From: Ryuthela nishihirai
Taxonomy: Eukaryota > Arthropoda > Arachnida > Araneae > Heptathelidae
NCBI GenBank assembly: GCA_038380435.1
Contig: JAWZYU010000034.1
Coordinates: forward strand, 6,864,704 to 6,928,703
Length of the DNA stretch: 64,000 nucleotides
Direction: 5' to 3'
The translations under genes were made by a program, and so were the position numbers. The notes beneath the pieces were generated by a model that saw only the letters and a list, made by a program, of their open reading frames with translations, ran no database searches and was not told the DNA's origin. Positions within the stretch are counted from its first letter, which is position 1; every line of letters starts with the position of its first letter. This document shows positions 31,401 through 45,289 of this stretch, one piece after another.

Positions 31401-31935
31401 TTTACGTCAGATAAAAACTTCTGACGCGGGGAATGTCACAAGCTATAAAAAAAGCCCCCTTTTTATGCTTCCTCCCTAAAAAATGGGAAATATGAAAGTC
31501 GTTCTACTCTATCTTCTGAACGCCAGGACCTACAGTTATGAGTCACGTATCAAATGAAAGTTCGTATCGTGACGGTCGTTAACTATTTTGCTCTCACTCT
31601 TTCTCCCTGATAAAATATGGGGGGGGCAGATTTTTGCAGGGGTCAATTTTAATGAGTCGTATATCAAATTAAAGCTTGTGATGTCTCCAATGCCGTGGTC
31701 TACCTCAAATGTGACTCCAAAATGTTGGTAAATGTGATCAATGTTTATTTTATGTAAATGTGATCGATGCTTTATATCAAAGTTTTTGAAGGTAGAGTTT
31801 TTTAGTGACAACAGAAGAAAATATAAATCAAAAAATTTTTTAAATACTTACCTTCCTATAGGGCCTAAAATGGTAGAAAATAAACCTAAAGCATATCGAT
31901 GGTGCAATCAGTCACTGAGTTCTTATTCACTCACC
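31400..31935. repeat. 143-bp-unit foldback family, copy 2
   Basis: 'atatgaaagtcgttctactc', 'tatcaaatgaaagttcg' (31546), 'tatcaaattaaagcttgtga' (31663) and the end block 'agcatatcgatggtgcaatc' match copies 1 and 4 in the same order. Confidence 0.6.
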
Positions 31936-32189
31936 CATCAGCGTTCCCTACTGACCATGGGCAGGCCTTAACATGCATGGGGTATGGCTCTCACGGACAC
32001 GGGGGCACGGCTTAACTTCCCATCTGACGGACAGCGATCATTTTCAAGCCCATCAGTGTCCCCTACTGACCGCGGGCAGGGCAGGGAGTTTTGCGGAGAT
32101 AAATCTCAACGCTGATCCAGCTGGGGCTCGAACCTGGGAGCTACAGATTACAAGCCTGGTGCGCTACTGACTGAGCCACCACCACCCCG
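31936..32189 (-). mobile_element. SINE1, minus strand
   Basis: The tRNA head is at the right end, on the minus strand: 'tggctcagtcagtagcgcac', 'cttgtaatc' and 'aggttcgagcccc'. The left part carries a partial duplication ('cccatcag(c/t)gt(t)ccctactgacc' occurs at 31936 and 32053), so the SINE tail is replaced by rearranged sequence. Confidence 0.8.
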
Positions 32190-32199
32190 AAGATGTAGC

Positions 32200-32760
32200 G
32201 GAATAATCGTTTCATTTTTCCCCTTTTTTTACGAGGGAAGAGGGTGGAATTCTTTTAATCTGCAACATTTCCCATGTTACAAAATTTCATTTGATGCATA
32301 GCTTGCGTCTTTGCTTTCCGAATAGCAGAACAATCATTTCAGTGTCATTAGCAGAACACATTCCCCCTTTTTTAGGGGGTATGTAAAAATTTTGTATAGT
32401 TCATGACACTCCCGCATCACACGCTTTCGTTTGATGCATAGCTCGTTACTTTCAATGCTCGCATTTGAAGGTATAGAGGAACAATCCTTTTCTTATTTCT
32501 CCCTTTTTTAGGGGGGGGGGGGGGGGGCTTTTTTTAAATAGCCTATGACACTTCCCCGTCAAAAGCTTTCATTTGACATATAGCTTCTTACTTTCGGCAT
32601 TCGTATTCTGGAGAAAAAGCGGAACAATGTTTTCATATTTTTCCTTAAATTCCCGGTAAATTCCTATTATTCCCGGTAAATTTTTTAAATAGCCTCTAAC
32701 ACTTCCTGGGTTATAAGCTTTTATTTGACACACAAATCAATAAGCTTCTCCATCGTGTTC
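32200..32760. repeat. 143-bp-unit foldback family, copy 3 (reversed)
   Basis: Four diverged units with 'tttcatttgatgcatagctt' at about 32285, 32417, 32566 and 32711, complementary to the 'aagct...tatcaaatgaaa' motif of the other copies. Includes G17 at 32511-32527. Confidence 0.6.
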
Positions 32761-33060
32761 GAAAGTTATGGTGAAACAGTTGGTGTCAAAACATTTGGCT
32801 TTGACAGACACACAAACCTGCAAATGTCTAGCAATAAACAAAAGGAAGATAGGTAAAAATGCCACCCGGTGCCGTAGCACTTGTTGCGATATCGCCATCC
32901 CTGTGAGGCCCGATGGCAGCGATGTGTGATTAAAGCTTGTGCAGTTCAACAGGAAAAATCTAGCAATCCTGAGCCACCCTGCCCTCTTCAATGTACAAAG
33001 TGTACAAAGTTTATTGATTATAAACAAAAGTACAAAGTATAAACTTCAGTGTACAAAGTT

Positions 33061-34436
33061 TATTGATTATTCTATGAATTTCTGGTTTAACATCATCAGC
33101 ATCTAAAACCTGATATATTTTCTTACTGCTTACTTATTAGCACTTGAAACTTTTTTCAGTCTGTTTAGTTATTAATTTTTATATTTTAATAGCATCAGGA
33201 ATATACCATGACTCTCTTAGTGGCATATTTCTTGTAGCTTTTGGGGTCAAAATTCTCTAGGATGGCACATTCCATGTAAAATTTATGTAATTTAGACTAA
33301 ATATTCTCCCAGAAAGTTATATTTCTCTCAATTCATATTATTTTTCGAATCGGTCTACTAAAAGAAAAGAAAAACACACCATTTCCTATTTCTGATGGCT
33401 GATTGACCCTGAATTCGAATATAATATTTATGCTTTGTGGAGAGGAAACAAGATTCATCTTTTTTTAATTTTATACTGATAGTGTGTGTTCATAAACAAA
33501 TACATTTTTTTTTTACATTACTGCAGACGACAGACATAACCTCTACCAAAACATCATCACCAATCAACACATCAGGACTCATGCAAAGGAAAAGTTTACG
33601 TTATTTGGTTTTGAATAAAAGCAACAATTCGGTGGATAATCACGGATAATGACACAAAACTCGTGCGCTCCCATCGATTGTTAGAATCTTGGAACCGAGG
33701 CCCCCACTCCAAGCGACCTTGTCAAGAGTCAATGGACACACATCTCACTAGAGTGTCCAAGTTCGGGCCCCGGGGGGGGGGGGGGGGAAGAGGGTCAGCT
33801 CCATGGTGACATATTTATTGTTTTGGTCAAGGGAACAGAAGCCTGAGGTGCCTGTAGTAACTGCTAGAACTGCGGACTGCCAACTGAACATACCTATGCG
33901 ACTTTTCATCCACATATTCATATATAAAGAAACATATAATATAGAATCTAAGTAATTAGGTTTGCAGAATGGAATGTAATACATATTATTGCTGTTAATT
34001 TTCTTAGGAAATGTGATTAGAAAATAAATTATTTTCAAAAAGTATTGTATCTTACAGTAATGAAATGCTACAGGAAGATCAGTGCCATCTATCTAGTGTC
34101 TGTATCATCTAGTGTCTGTAAGGGGACATATTTCATGGTTAAATCTGCAAGTGAAAAAACGTATATCTAAAAATATTTTATTTTTTTTTTCTATTTTTGA
34201 CTCAGCCATAATTTTATTTTTAAGTTTCTGTAATCCCCTACAATTTCTCTAACTCGAGCAATCTTTCATTTCTGTGTAGTTGTGACCCAAAATATTTACC
34301 ATTGCAAGTATATGGCTTTCACTTCCCCTTAAAACATAGAATTTCTAACCCAAATAGACTGTTTGCAATATCTATTTAAAATCTTGGAATTAAAAAAAAA
34401 ATTCACCATCAGAGGGTGCAAATATATAGGAAATTT
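33061..34436. other. Intron, nothing recognised
   Basis: Mostly AT-rich. A less AT-rich stretch at 33520-33790 has short open frames on both strands but no domain, and ends in G16 (33772-33787). No supported gene. Confidence 0.4.
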
Positions 34437-34835
34437 TTCATTAATCTCTCAAAACAAAAAGTTGCAATTTTCCACTCACCCTGGGGGTGAAGGGACAAAT
34501 TGTTGCTGCCAATGTGAACACTATGATCATCACACTTTACTGTTAAAATATCGGATTTCTAGCCCAAATAGATTGTTTGCAATATCTGTTTAAAATTTTG
34601 AAATTTTAAAAAAGTTTCCAGTTAAAGCTTTTGGGAGATTCTAAATGGGTGAATCATAATGGTCATAATAGTTTATCATACCTGTCCAACCCAAAAAGAA
34701 TTTTCAATTTATCTCTAAAAACAAACCATTTTTCCTTAAAACAAAAAAAAATATTGCATTTTCCCACCCCCTCTTAGGGTAGAGGTGAAAATCATTCTTG
34801 TCAATGCAAACTTCATAATATTCATATTTTACAAC
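34437..34835. repeat. Dispersed 110-bp block, copies 2 and 3
   Basis: 34437-34555 closely matches 28945-29055. 34700-34835 repeats the pattern (oat-like order 'tctctaaaaacaaa', 'ttttcccac', 'gaggtgaaaatca', 'gtcaatgcaaac') with divergence. Confidence 0.5.
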
Positions 34836-34924
34836 GAAAATTTGTAACATAATTACATTGCTTGCAATATTTATTAGTGAAATTTTGCAATTTTTCAGCA
34901 CTCCCACCATTAGAGGGCACTGTA

Positions 34925-35312
34925 GGAAAGTTTTTTAGTAATAAATTATTGCAGGAAAAATCCTGTGGACAAGGAACACTTGAAAAATTGAGTTGAAAAA
35001 AAAAAAATTGGTTGTCCTGACTGGGATTCGAACCCAGGTCTTCCAGAAACTTGCTGGGTATCTTAACTGTTAGACCACCAAGGAACTAACCATCCGTTCC
35101 TAAGTGACATTATTAGTCTTCCTGTTGAGTCACTAGTGGCTTGGCTGCCCAACTCCTGATAATAGATGGACCCATCTATTATCGGGAGTTGGGCAGCCAA
35201 GCTGCTACATTTTTGATGGTAGTAAGATGCCTGGCATGCTTCTGGGAGACCTGGGTTCGAATCCCAGTCAGGACAACCAATTTTTTTCAACTCAATTTTT
35301 CAAGCGAAGGAA
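34925..35312. repeat. tRNA-like foldback element, large copy
   Basis: The arms at about 34980-35050 and 35245-35303 are complementary: 'ttggttgtcctgactggg' against 'cccagtcaggacaaccaa'. Each arm holds a tRNA-like box B ('gggttcgaatccc' on the right; its complement on the left). The centre is a second hairpin (35140-35201). Confidence 0.8.
35140..35201. repeat. 30-bp-arm hairpin nested in the foldback
   Basis: Arms 35140-35169 and 35172-35201 pair with one mismatch around a two-base loop. The inner 'GGAGTTGGGCAGC' core is the same as in the 28130 hairpin. Confidence 0.88.
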
Positions 35313-35487
35313 AGTTTTGAAAGTGTGAATCATATTTCTTCAATACATATCCAAACGAAAAAGGTTGATATCTACAAATAGATATACAGACAACAAAGTG
35401 AAAATGTTAACTTGTTTTTTTTCTGAAAACAAGCTAAAAAAAACACTGACAAGAATTTAAGGTGCCGGAGAAGTTGCAGAAGAATAC

Positions 35488-35579
35488 AAAAATTGTCATT
35501 AGCTGGGTGGGAACCAAAGCACTTGGCATGTTATCGGGAGGCCATGGGTTCAGATAGCACCCAGCTAATGACAATTTTT
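35488..35579. repeat. Hairpin with 22-bp perfect arms
   Basis: 35488-35509 and 35558-35579 are exact complements (core 'gtcattagctgggtg'). The 48-base loop contains a tRNA-like 'catgggttcagatag'. Confidence 0.88.
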
Positions 35580-36870
<1,291 letters not shown>

Positions 36871-37976
36871 CATGGAAGAGCAAAACATTATGACCAGTGC
36901 ATCTTTATGCAAATCAAAGCAATTTCAAGTATGAAAGTCATGAAATGGTATAACACCTAATACTGAGCTTGTTAATCAATCTTATTTTGTTCTTCAGATG
37001 GGAAAGACAGCAGACTTAAGTGAGTTTGACAAAGGCCAAATTGTAATGGCCAGACGACTGGGTTAGAGCATTTGCAAGACAGCCCGGCTTGTGGCATGCT
37101 CACTGTCAGCTGTGGTTAGTACCTTCAAAAAGTGGTCCAAGGAGGGAAAAACCATGAACTGTTGGCAAGGTGTGGGCCAACCACAGCTCATCAATGCTAG
37201 AGGTAAATGAAGGCTATCCCGTATAGTATGAGCCAACAGAAGGGATACTGTGGCACAACTCACCCTCAATTTGAATGCTGGTGATGGGAGTAATGTGTCG
37301 CAACACACAGTACATTGAACGCAAGCATCAAAACTGGATCTTGAATGATTGGAAGAAGGTTGTCTGGTCCAATTAATCTTGTTTCCTGTTGCACCATGTG
37401 GACTGCCCGGTACGTGTGCATCGTTTACCTGGTGAAGTGTTGGCATCAGGATGCACCATGGGACAAAAACAAGCCAGTGGAGGAAGTGTAGCCTTGGGCA
37501 ATTTTCTGCTGGGAAACCTTAGGTCCAGTCATTCATGTGCAGGAAACTATGACATCTACCACCTAACTAAACATCATTGCAGACCAAGTACATCCTTTCA
37601 TGACAACGGTATTCCCCTCTAGTAGTGCTTTCTTTCAGTGGATAATGTGACATGCCACACTGCGTGGACTGTTCAAGTATGGTTTGCGGAACACGAGGAA
37701 GACTTTCAGGTATTGCTCTGGCCTCCAAATTCCCCAGACATCAATCCAATTGAGCATCTGTGGTTTGGGTTGGAACAGCGTATCCAATCTGCAGCTGCTC
37801 AACCATGTAACTTACAAGAGTTAAAGGATCTGCTGGTAACATGCTGGTACCAGTTACCATAAGACACCTTTGGAAATCTTGTAGCGTCCATGCCTCACCA
37901 GGTAAGAACTGTTTTAGTGGCATGTGGAAGACCAGCATCATAGGCAGATGGTCATAATATTTTGGCTCTTCTGTGT
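36871..37976 (+). mobile_element. Tc1-like transposon, ~1.1 kb
   Basis: The terminal repeats 'catggaagagc...attatgacca' and (complement of the right end) 'cacagaagagcc...attatgacca' are flanked by TA. The length is typical of a Tc1 copy with a compact transposase gene. Confidence 0.85.
36998..37930 (+). pseudogene. Tc1-like transposase, broken
   Basis: The N-terminus 'MGKTADLSEFDKGQIVMARR' is followed by 'SICKTARLVACSLSAVVSTF', a helix-turn-helix that binds the element ends. A DDE region remains at the end: 'MDNVTCHTAWTVQVWFAEH' (second Asp; the usual Q/H-D-N-A-P-x-H is altered), then 'FQVLLWPPNSPDINPIEHLW' (third catalytic residue region). The middle has several stops and a large deletion (the first catalytic Asp is not found). 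It cannot encode active transposase. Confidence 0.8.
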
Positions 37977-38625
37977 ATATGTGCTAAATTGTAGCTTCCT
38001 TAGTAAATTGGGTCCAAGTTATAGCACTTTTAAAGTTGGAAATATGTATAAATTTTGAGGGTTTAACCTGAATTTAAAATGCTTATATATATATATATCT
38101 CAGTCCCTAATCAAGAAAGTTGAAGTTTGTCATTTTGAAGCTATTTATATGATCCATAAGTCAATATCTGTATAATAGAAAATATTTATTTTTAAATTCA
38201 TTGACATATAACTGACTTTATTTTAGAAAACTGGATTTCTAAAATTCTGAAAAAAATTATGCACCACTTTAAAGTTCTAAGCACATTTGTGCCAAGTTTC
38301 AACTTTGGACATTAATGGGATCATATATTAGTGAGCATTGAAATGAACTACACCTCAGCTTAAAATAATCAGAAATATGATTAACACCACTGAAAAAGTC
38401 TCTAACACAGGAAGTATATACCAATGGTACACAAAGTTTACATGGCCAGTCACCTCCAAAGTCTCTGTAGCAGTGAACTCCCATCACAAATCATATACTT
38501 TGGCATGTTCCACACCATTTTTTTTACACAAGAACTGTGAAGCTAACCTCAGAACTCTTCATTGTACAGTTTTGTTGACAATGAAATATTGTATGAAAGG
38601 AAATGAAACATGTAAGAATTTATAT

Positions 38626-38658
38626 ATAAGCTTGACTGTATCATATAGTCAAGCTTAT
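38626..38658. repeat. Hairpin with 12-bp perfect arms
   Basis: 'ataagcttgact' and its complement 'agtcaagcttat' with a 9-base loop. Confidence 0.8.
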
Positions 38659-39325
38659 GTTTGATGATGACAGTTGAAACATGGCCATAGGTGGTTCTGT
38701 ATAATTAAATATTTAATGAAAATGCATTCGAAATAAATTTGAAGTAAATTAATAAGAAATGATTTTGTTATAAAAATACCTGCTGAAGATACACATAAAT
38801 AACTGTTGTACCCTTCTTGCACATTATTTAGTATTTTAGTGACTGATACACACCATTTGATTTTATATGGATGAGTTACTTGATTTAAATTGTCACAGGA
38901 TGAAAAATCAATTGCTGAGATTTAGTTAATGGTACAGCAGTTTAACAAGTTTGATAAAATTCTTAACAGTGCTTTCTACTAACAGTCTCCAAGATTATTT
39001 CCCTCAAACATGAGATTTTCAAGAATAAATCTTTGGGAAATTTATTTTGTATTTTTTTAATAAAAGGATTAGGGAGAAATATGTAATAAGTGAAAGCTCA
39101 GTAGCAAGACTACTCCTTGCTATGAGTACCCTGAGATCTTCCCCTGGAACCTTGAGGTCAAGGAAGACTGGGTTCTTAAGGTCCATTCCACTTATTTAAC
39201 AATATAACTTGTTTGGTGCAATTTCTTTACTCATGCAGATGTAAAACATTGACAATTATGATTTCTTCAAGTTCATATTTACCCCCAGTACACATAGAAG
39301 TGATCTGCATGTATTGAAAAAAAAA

Positions 39326-39521
39326 AATAAGTAAATATCCCTTCAAGCAGCTGCTTGCCACAGAGGTCTGGCAGGAATCTGTCAGTTTATACCCCATAGT
39401 AGAAGGTCTGTGAAGATGGGAGGACTTCAGCAGAAAAACAATACAAATATCCATACCTTACCCAGGGCTTGAACCCAGGTCACTTAGATCAGTAGTAAAT
39501 GTGCTAGCCACTTGGCCACAG
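39326..39521 (-). mobile_element. SINE2, minus strand
   Basis: 'caagcagctgcttgccacag', 'ggcaggaatctgtcag', 'acttcagcagaaaaac', 'ggcttgaacccaggtc' and 'cacttggcca' lie in SINE2 order, reversed. Moderately diverged. Confidence 0.85.
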
Positions 39522-40599
39522 GATGGCATTTAAAAAAAAATACCAGTTTTAAATCTGAGAAAAAAAATTTTTTTTTTTTTTAACTGTTTTACATCTATAA
39601 CAGACCATCACAGCCAAAATTTGAAGTGGACTAGTTCAAATATTTGTGAGTGTTATTCCTTTGTCTATACTCCCTCTACCCTTTTCTGATATTTCTTGGG
39701 CATTAATCTGTGAAAAGCATGCATAATTAGTGTCTTCCATTTCAATTTTGGACACTGGAAAAATTATTAGAGAAAGCTGTTTCTCAAATGATAAAAACCA
39801 GGGGAATGTAAATATTGAACAGTCCTACATAAAATTCAATGTTTTGTTCTTATGATTGGATTGGGTGGCTAAGTTATATAGTGGAGAGGATGAATTTGAA
39901 GAAACAACGTTTTTTTACATCCTCATGAGTAGAGAAATTATCACTCTTGAATGTAGTTCTCTTGAATGTAGTTAATGAGCTTGCAAATCAAATTTAGATA
40001 TTTAATAAATTTATGAGCATCATTGTATTTGATGATTAGTGATAAGTCTAGACACACTATTTTATAGACTTTACAGTGGAGCTAATCATATTTCTGACAT
40101 TTTGGCTGAGATGCATTCTACTTCGCTACTCAATATTTAATGAACCAATTGTTGTCCCAAGTTGAAACTTGCAAGTGTGGTTTTTTTGTTTTTAATTTGA
40201 GATCAAATTATATTTCAATGAATTTGGAAAATCTTTTTATTAATTAAATATTGCTTTAAGGCCCATTTAAGATATTTATAATGACTTAAATGGCAAAATG
40301 TTTAGAAACTGAGATACACTCCCTGGCCAAATTATTACAAACATCTACCTAATATTTTGTTAGGCTTCCATGGGCAGAGGTCACAGCCTAGATTCAATAT
40401 GGTATGCTTACCATGCACTTTTGAAATACAGCAGAAGGGATTTTGAACCTCTCTTCCTGCAAAATGTCTTAAACATCTCAAAGTAAAGAGGGTAGAGGTC
40501 TGTGCATTCATTAATATTTGATTGTTTACTCTTAATCCAAAACATAAGAACATTTTGAATAAATGTCCCCTATGTTTTGGATTAAAAGCAAACAATTAT

Positions 40600-41343
40600 C
40601 CAGATCAGGGAAGGTGATAAAATCCATTCACAATCCACAAACCACTTCTGTACAATTCGAGAGCAGTGACTTGGTGCATCATCATCCTGGACTTTTCCAT
40701 CTCCACTGAGGTAAAAAGGATTCATCCCTCCGTAAAAACCAGAGGACCTAATCTGTGCCAAGAAAATGCTCCCCATACCATTACACTGCCTCCAGTATTT
40801 TGAACAGTAAAAGCTACACATGACGTATCCATTGCTTCGTGGGATTGTCGCCACACTCTAGATCTGCCATCTGTTGAAAACACTGTATAACCTGATTCGT
40901 CTGACCATATAATATGTTTCCAATCTCTACTGAACAAGTTCTCCACTCCAAGCACCATCACGGGAGGATACCATCTGTCTCCCAACAGCTGTTCCAGTGG
41001 GTCCCCTCCCCAAACCTTCTCTGAGCCTTCGGAGTCCATGTGACCTGGCCATTTAGCCCATGGTGTGCAAAAAAGTGCCGCTCAGAGGTAAAACAACCCA
41101 ACCCAAGTACCATCAGTATCTTTGAATCCTGTTGCTTTCATAAATGAAAGGATTTCGTATCATAGTACAGTTCCCAAATTTCAAAATTTTCAATTCTCTG
41201 TACATAGTTCCCATTAAAATGGGTTTTGAAATACAGCTAGCAGTGATTTGTCTCTGTTGATGAAGTATAGCAGCTGTTTTGCCACACGGTTCATGCCAAC
41301 AAATTCCTGTTAGAGCCATTTTTTTCTCCCACATTTGGTACAT
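40600..41343 (-). pseudogene. Tc1-like transposase, broken, SINE-interrupted
   Basis: Minus strand. Before the SINE: 'MALTGICWHEPCGKTAAI' and 'KPILMGTMYRELKILK'-type text. After it: 'RDWKHIIWSDESGYTVFSTD' (first catalytic Asp, usual W-S-D-E-S), 'SRVWRQSHEA', 'TGGSVMVWGAFSWHRLGPL' and 'QDDDAPSHCSRIVQKWF' (second Asp). The third catalytic region is not readable. Frames shift and the SINE splits it, so it is inactive. Confidence 0.85.
40961..41104 (+). mobile_element. SINE1, 5'-truncated
   Basis: Only the 3' third is present, from 'cgggaggataccatctgtct' to 'aacaacccaaccc'. The imperfect target duplication is 'aagcaccatca' (40950-40960) and 'aagtaccatca' (41105-41115). Confidence 0.88.
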
Positions 41344-41770
41344 TTGACAGACATTTTTTCAGATCATCACCATTCTCCTTACACTTGTGAACTTGTGGTA
41401 TTGTGCCCCATGGGTTTCAGCTTTAGAAATTTTGCATACATTAGCATGTTTTATGGTACTTTGTGCATGATGCAGTGCTCATAAAAATTTGGCCAAGTAT
41501 TGAATATGCATTTTTTATTTTTAAAGTGTTGCCAAGTTTGATGAAAATTAAAGGAAGATGACTGAAAATGATTGTTTTATTAGTTGATTTCAAATGGAAA
41601 TGTACATTGCATGCAATATTTAGAAGTATTATATCATTCAGAATAACTTTATCTTTTTTATACTGCTCAAATAAGGGTAAACACCTAACCCAGTGTCACA
41701 GGTTTTGCATTTATATCTGCTGGAGTTCCTCTATTACCTATCTGCTTGTATGTGCATGCACACCTTAGGG

Positions 41771-41924
41771 CAATGATTTCCAAACATAAAATGATGTCAC
41801 ACTCAGCTTAGCAAAGATTTCATTGCACCCCTCTTCTTAACTTGATGTAGTTTTTCAATTTTTTCCAATTTCTGCATGCCCCTTAGGGGGACAGGGCCCC
41901 CCCCCCCCTCTTTGGAAACCACTG
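41771..41924. mobile_element. Small hAT-like MITE
   Basis: The ends 'caatgatttccaaa' and 'tttggaaaccactg' form near-perfect inverted repeats typical of hAT. The 8-bp flanks 'ccttaggg' and 'tcttggga' agree at 5 of 8 positions. 154 bp, non-coding. Confidence 0.65.
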
Positions 41925-43088
41925 TCTTGGGAAGATTTGGTGTCACTGCTTTTGGTGGTCTGGAGGTTAAAAAGTATCTTTAACAATATGCTCTGCATCT
42001 AATTAATTAGTTGTAGTTTTTTTCCCCTGTGGTTTCAAGGCACGCCATTCTTCTTGGTTTTCCTTATATATCCAAAAGATTTTGTGAGCACTTGATAGAA
42101 TTCAGCATGGAATTAAAAGATTCTCTCTTTGATAATTAAATTCACTAATACAGGCTAGCTTCATCACTGACTTTTAGACTGTTTAATCACTATCATATAT
42201 TATGGTGTCATTCAATTTTTTCACAATAAGACAGTAAAAACTTACATGACATTTCATTTGATGTCATGTTTTCATTGTAGTGTCAGGAATTTCCATCTCA
42301 CCTCCCTTCAGCTTCTTAGAAAGTTGTGCATACCTTTTGAATGTGCCACATGCATTGGTTTTGTTATTATCGTTCTATACTGAACCATTTGAGAACTGGT
42401 GTTCTCAACTTTCTGTTAAGAATATTTGTCTATCCATATATTGTATATGATCTAGATATGGTGCCATCAGTGTGGTGACAACTCTGCCCTATAGACATGA
42501 TCAACTAGAACTGGTAAAACTATCTAATTACCAAAGTCAGCAGATGATAAAATCTCATATGTTGCCAGATTCACAACAAATAATTTTGTTCATAATCAAT
42601 ATTGTTTGGAAGGGATATATTATTTGAAGCTTTGTTACCCATTTGAGGAGGATTAGGCTCTGATCAGTGTGTTTTTGAAGGGTTTCATATTTTTTTATGA
42701 TACTCTGTTGAAACATCTCCATTATCTTCCAAATTTTATACAGCTTTTCTATTTTAGGCTTCTTTGAGTATCAGGGAAATGTAGCATTCTAAATGAAAGT
42801 CCAGGGCATATCAGAATGCATTGATGAGTGCAACAAAGGATCCATAGACTAATACTCAATCCTATATCCCTATATTTGTAGCCTATTATTCCTTGGCATC
42901 ATCATAAACAGGCAATAAATACCTATACAGGGAGAACGAAAAGCCTCTGTAACCTTCAGGCACTAAGTCAATTACTGTTTAGTCCAAAAAATAATTCTAC
43001 TTTTATTTTATGATGTATGTGTATATATATTGCACAAAATTTTCTAATGATTTACATTAATAGTAATTTAGTAATTCCATTAGAATAA
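41925..43088. other. AT-rich intron, nothing recognised
   Basis: No exon, RNA or recognisable element. Confidence 0.4.
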
Positions 43089-43462
43089 GGAGCTGAGTGA
43101 CTCAGTTGGAATCACATCAGGCTCATAATCTGCAGTCCCCAGGTTCGAGTCCCACCTGGGCTAGCATTGATATTTATCTCCACAAATTCCCCACTCTACC
43201 CTCAGTCAGAAGGAGGCACTGTTGTGCTTCGAAAGGGCACCATCCATCAGATGGAATGTTAAGCCTTGGCTCCTTGTGCAGGGGAGAGCCATACCTGTGC
43301 ACATTAAAGAACATGCTGGATGGCCTTGAAGGAGGTTTCTATGTGTATCTTAACAGCTATCCAGTGGGTCCCCTTCCCCCAACCTTCTCTGAGCCCTTGG
43401 GAGTCCTTGTGACTTGGCCATTTAGCCAATTGTATGCAAAAAAAGTGATGCTGAGAGGTAAA
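43089..43462 (+). mobile_element. SINE1, full length, diverged
   Basis: Head 'tgactcagttgg', 'ggctcataatctgcag' and 'aggttcgagtccc', then 'gatggaatgttaagcc', 'attaaagaacatgctgg' and 'gagaggtaaaat'. The tail is partly lost. Confidence 0.85.
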
Positions 43463-45289
43463 ATAAAAAATGATTGATTAGTATAATGTGCTGCAAAGGG
43501 ACCTTTCAATCACTTTATATTTCATTAGTATCAATTACCTGCCATTTCTCTAAATGAGAACTGAGCAATGGTGCCTTTTTTTCTGTCACAAATTCGAAAT
43601 ACATACTGATATAGAGAACAACATAATATATCACATTTTTACTGTCATTACAATAAATAAACATTAAATGTTATTCAGTATTTATACACTTTAAAAATAA
43701 GAAAAAATCTAAATTTTGGTTTGCAAAATAAATAACATGCTTATACAATACTAGGCCAAATTTTTATGAACACTAATATTTATATGCATAAAATACCATG
43801 AAACATACCATTCTCCTAAAGCAGCAGAAATATTTATTTGGACAATACTGATTTCCTCTCAAATTACGAACATGTTAAAACACAATACTTAATTAAATTC
43901 ACTGTTAGTAACGACTGTATTTTTACAACAGATGGGTCATTGTCAGATACTCATCACTTTCATTGCTCCTTTCACTTTGTATGGGCACAAATTCACCTAT
44001 TAATAAAATTCTCATATCATACAATAGTATTTTCTCATGTTTTTTCTCTTAGAAACAAGATCATATATTATAGCAGATATCACTTGATCTATGATATGCA
44101 AAAATCTAGATCAAGTGATATAGCAGATATATCAAAACCAGTACTATCTTGTATATTTACAAACATGGCCATTGTGTGACTATTTTGCTGTTAGGAATAT
44201 TGAGATTTCAAAGTCCAATAGATGTCACATTTCATGACACTTGGATGTAGACTTAAGAATTAAACATAGAAATCTGAGTAACACTTTTATGAATTAAACC
44301 AAATTTTTGTCAAGTACAAAACAGCATGAGTCAGTTGGAGTGGCCAGGTAGCTAAATGTTAGTCCCAGTGTAGTAGAAGTCTTTAATCAGGCCAATATCT
44401 TAGCACAGTTAATGCTATTTATCTTCAGATACATATGAGTCCATCTGCATGTGCCTGCAGGAGACATATGTGCAGGCAGTCAATAATTCCTTGATCTGGC
44501 ATTTTTCTCTTATTCAGTCCAGTCTGTACACTGTTACTATTCTCTATTCCAGACCATTCCTGTCTTGAGCACTGATGTTAATATATATTTTTACTCCTCT
44601 ATCTGCACTTTCACATCCATTGAGCTTTCCATCTGCTCCTCAATCCTTCCACTTTTTACATGAGATAACATGGACAGCCTATATTAAACAGTTACCTCTC
44701 TGTGATCTCCCATGGAAGGCCATTAACATTCTCATAGATCGCAATGGAGTATTGATTGGCATGACTAGGTTGTTTTGAATTATATGAATGTGACATTCAC
44801 ACAGTTAACTAGGAGCTTATTAATATCAGTAATTGAGATTACTGATTGTGTTTGTCCTTGCAGCTGCCTCTACAATCCATCATACTTCAACATGGTTTCC
44901 TATTTCCCAGAACCATAGTGCAATCCTGACTGTACTGCAGCTCATAAGGCACAGCTTGTGAACTGTTTAAAATATCTGACTTCCTTTAATTTCATTACAC
45001 CTAAGCACACATGGGCAAGTTCATGGGCAGTTCCAAGTCCATCATTGTACCTTATTGGTGATTTTAAATAGAGATAAATCTCAATGCTGAGATAGAACCT
45101 AATATATCCAGCACTGATCAGAATCAGAAGGAATCTTGGATCAAGTATATGTCTTCATCTCTATGGTTGTGTGAATAAAGTCCAAAAGATGGATGGGAAT
45201 ATTAATTCTGGAGCATATTGGATGTGCAATTGCTAATCCCACAGCAATTACCAATACCCTGAGGAAAACATTTTCCTCCTCTTCAGAAT
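43463..45289. other. AT-rich intron, little recognised
   Basis: Holds a stray end of the 40316 Tc1 family at 43748-43812 ('ggccaaatttttatgaacac') and the hairpin at 44077-44121. Otherwise nothing supported; open frames are short and domain-free. Confidence 0.4.
44077..44121. repeat. Hairpin with 14-bp perfect arms
   Basis: 'atatcacttgatct' (44077-44090) pairs exactly with 'agatcaagtgatat' (44108-44121). Confidence 0.85.

Larger units (their letters stand above)
37977..40315. other. Intron with one SINE and one hairpin, otherwise nothing
   Basis: Apart from the hairpin at 38626-38658 and SINE2 at 39326-39521, I see no exon or element. Open frames here are short and have no domain. Confidence 0.4.
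40316..41501 (-). mobile_element. Tc1-like transposon with nested SINE
   Basis: The ends 'cactccctggccaaattatt' and (complement of right end) 'cttggccaaatttttatgag' are flanked by TA. The transposase is on the minus strand. A SINE1 fragment at 40961-41104 interrupts it. A stray end of the same family lies at 43748-43812. Confidence 0.8.

Noticed and set aside
33520..33790. Possible extra exon or LINE piece
   Set aside because: Higher GC only; no motif, no splice-site support and no match elsewhere in the window.
34119..34332. Possible MITE with TAAGGGGA ends
   Set aside because: Only 8 bp of inverted repeat and no target duplication; too weak.
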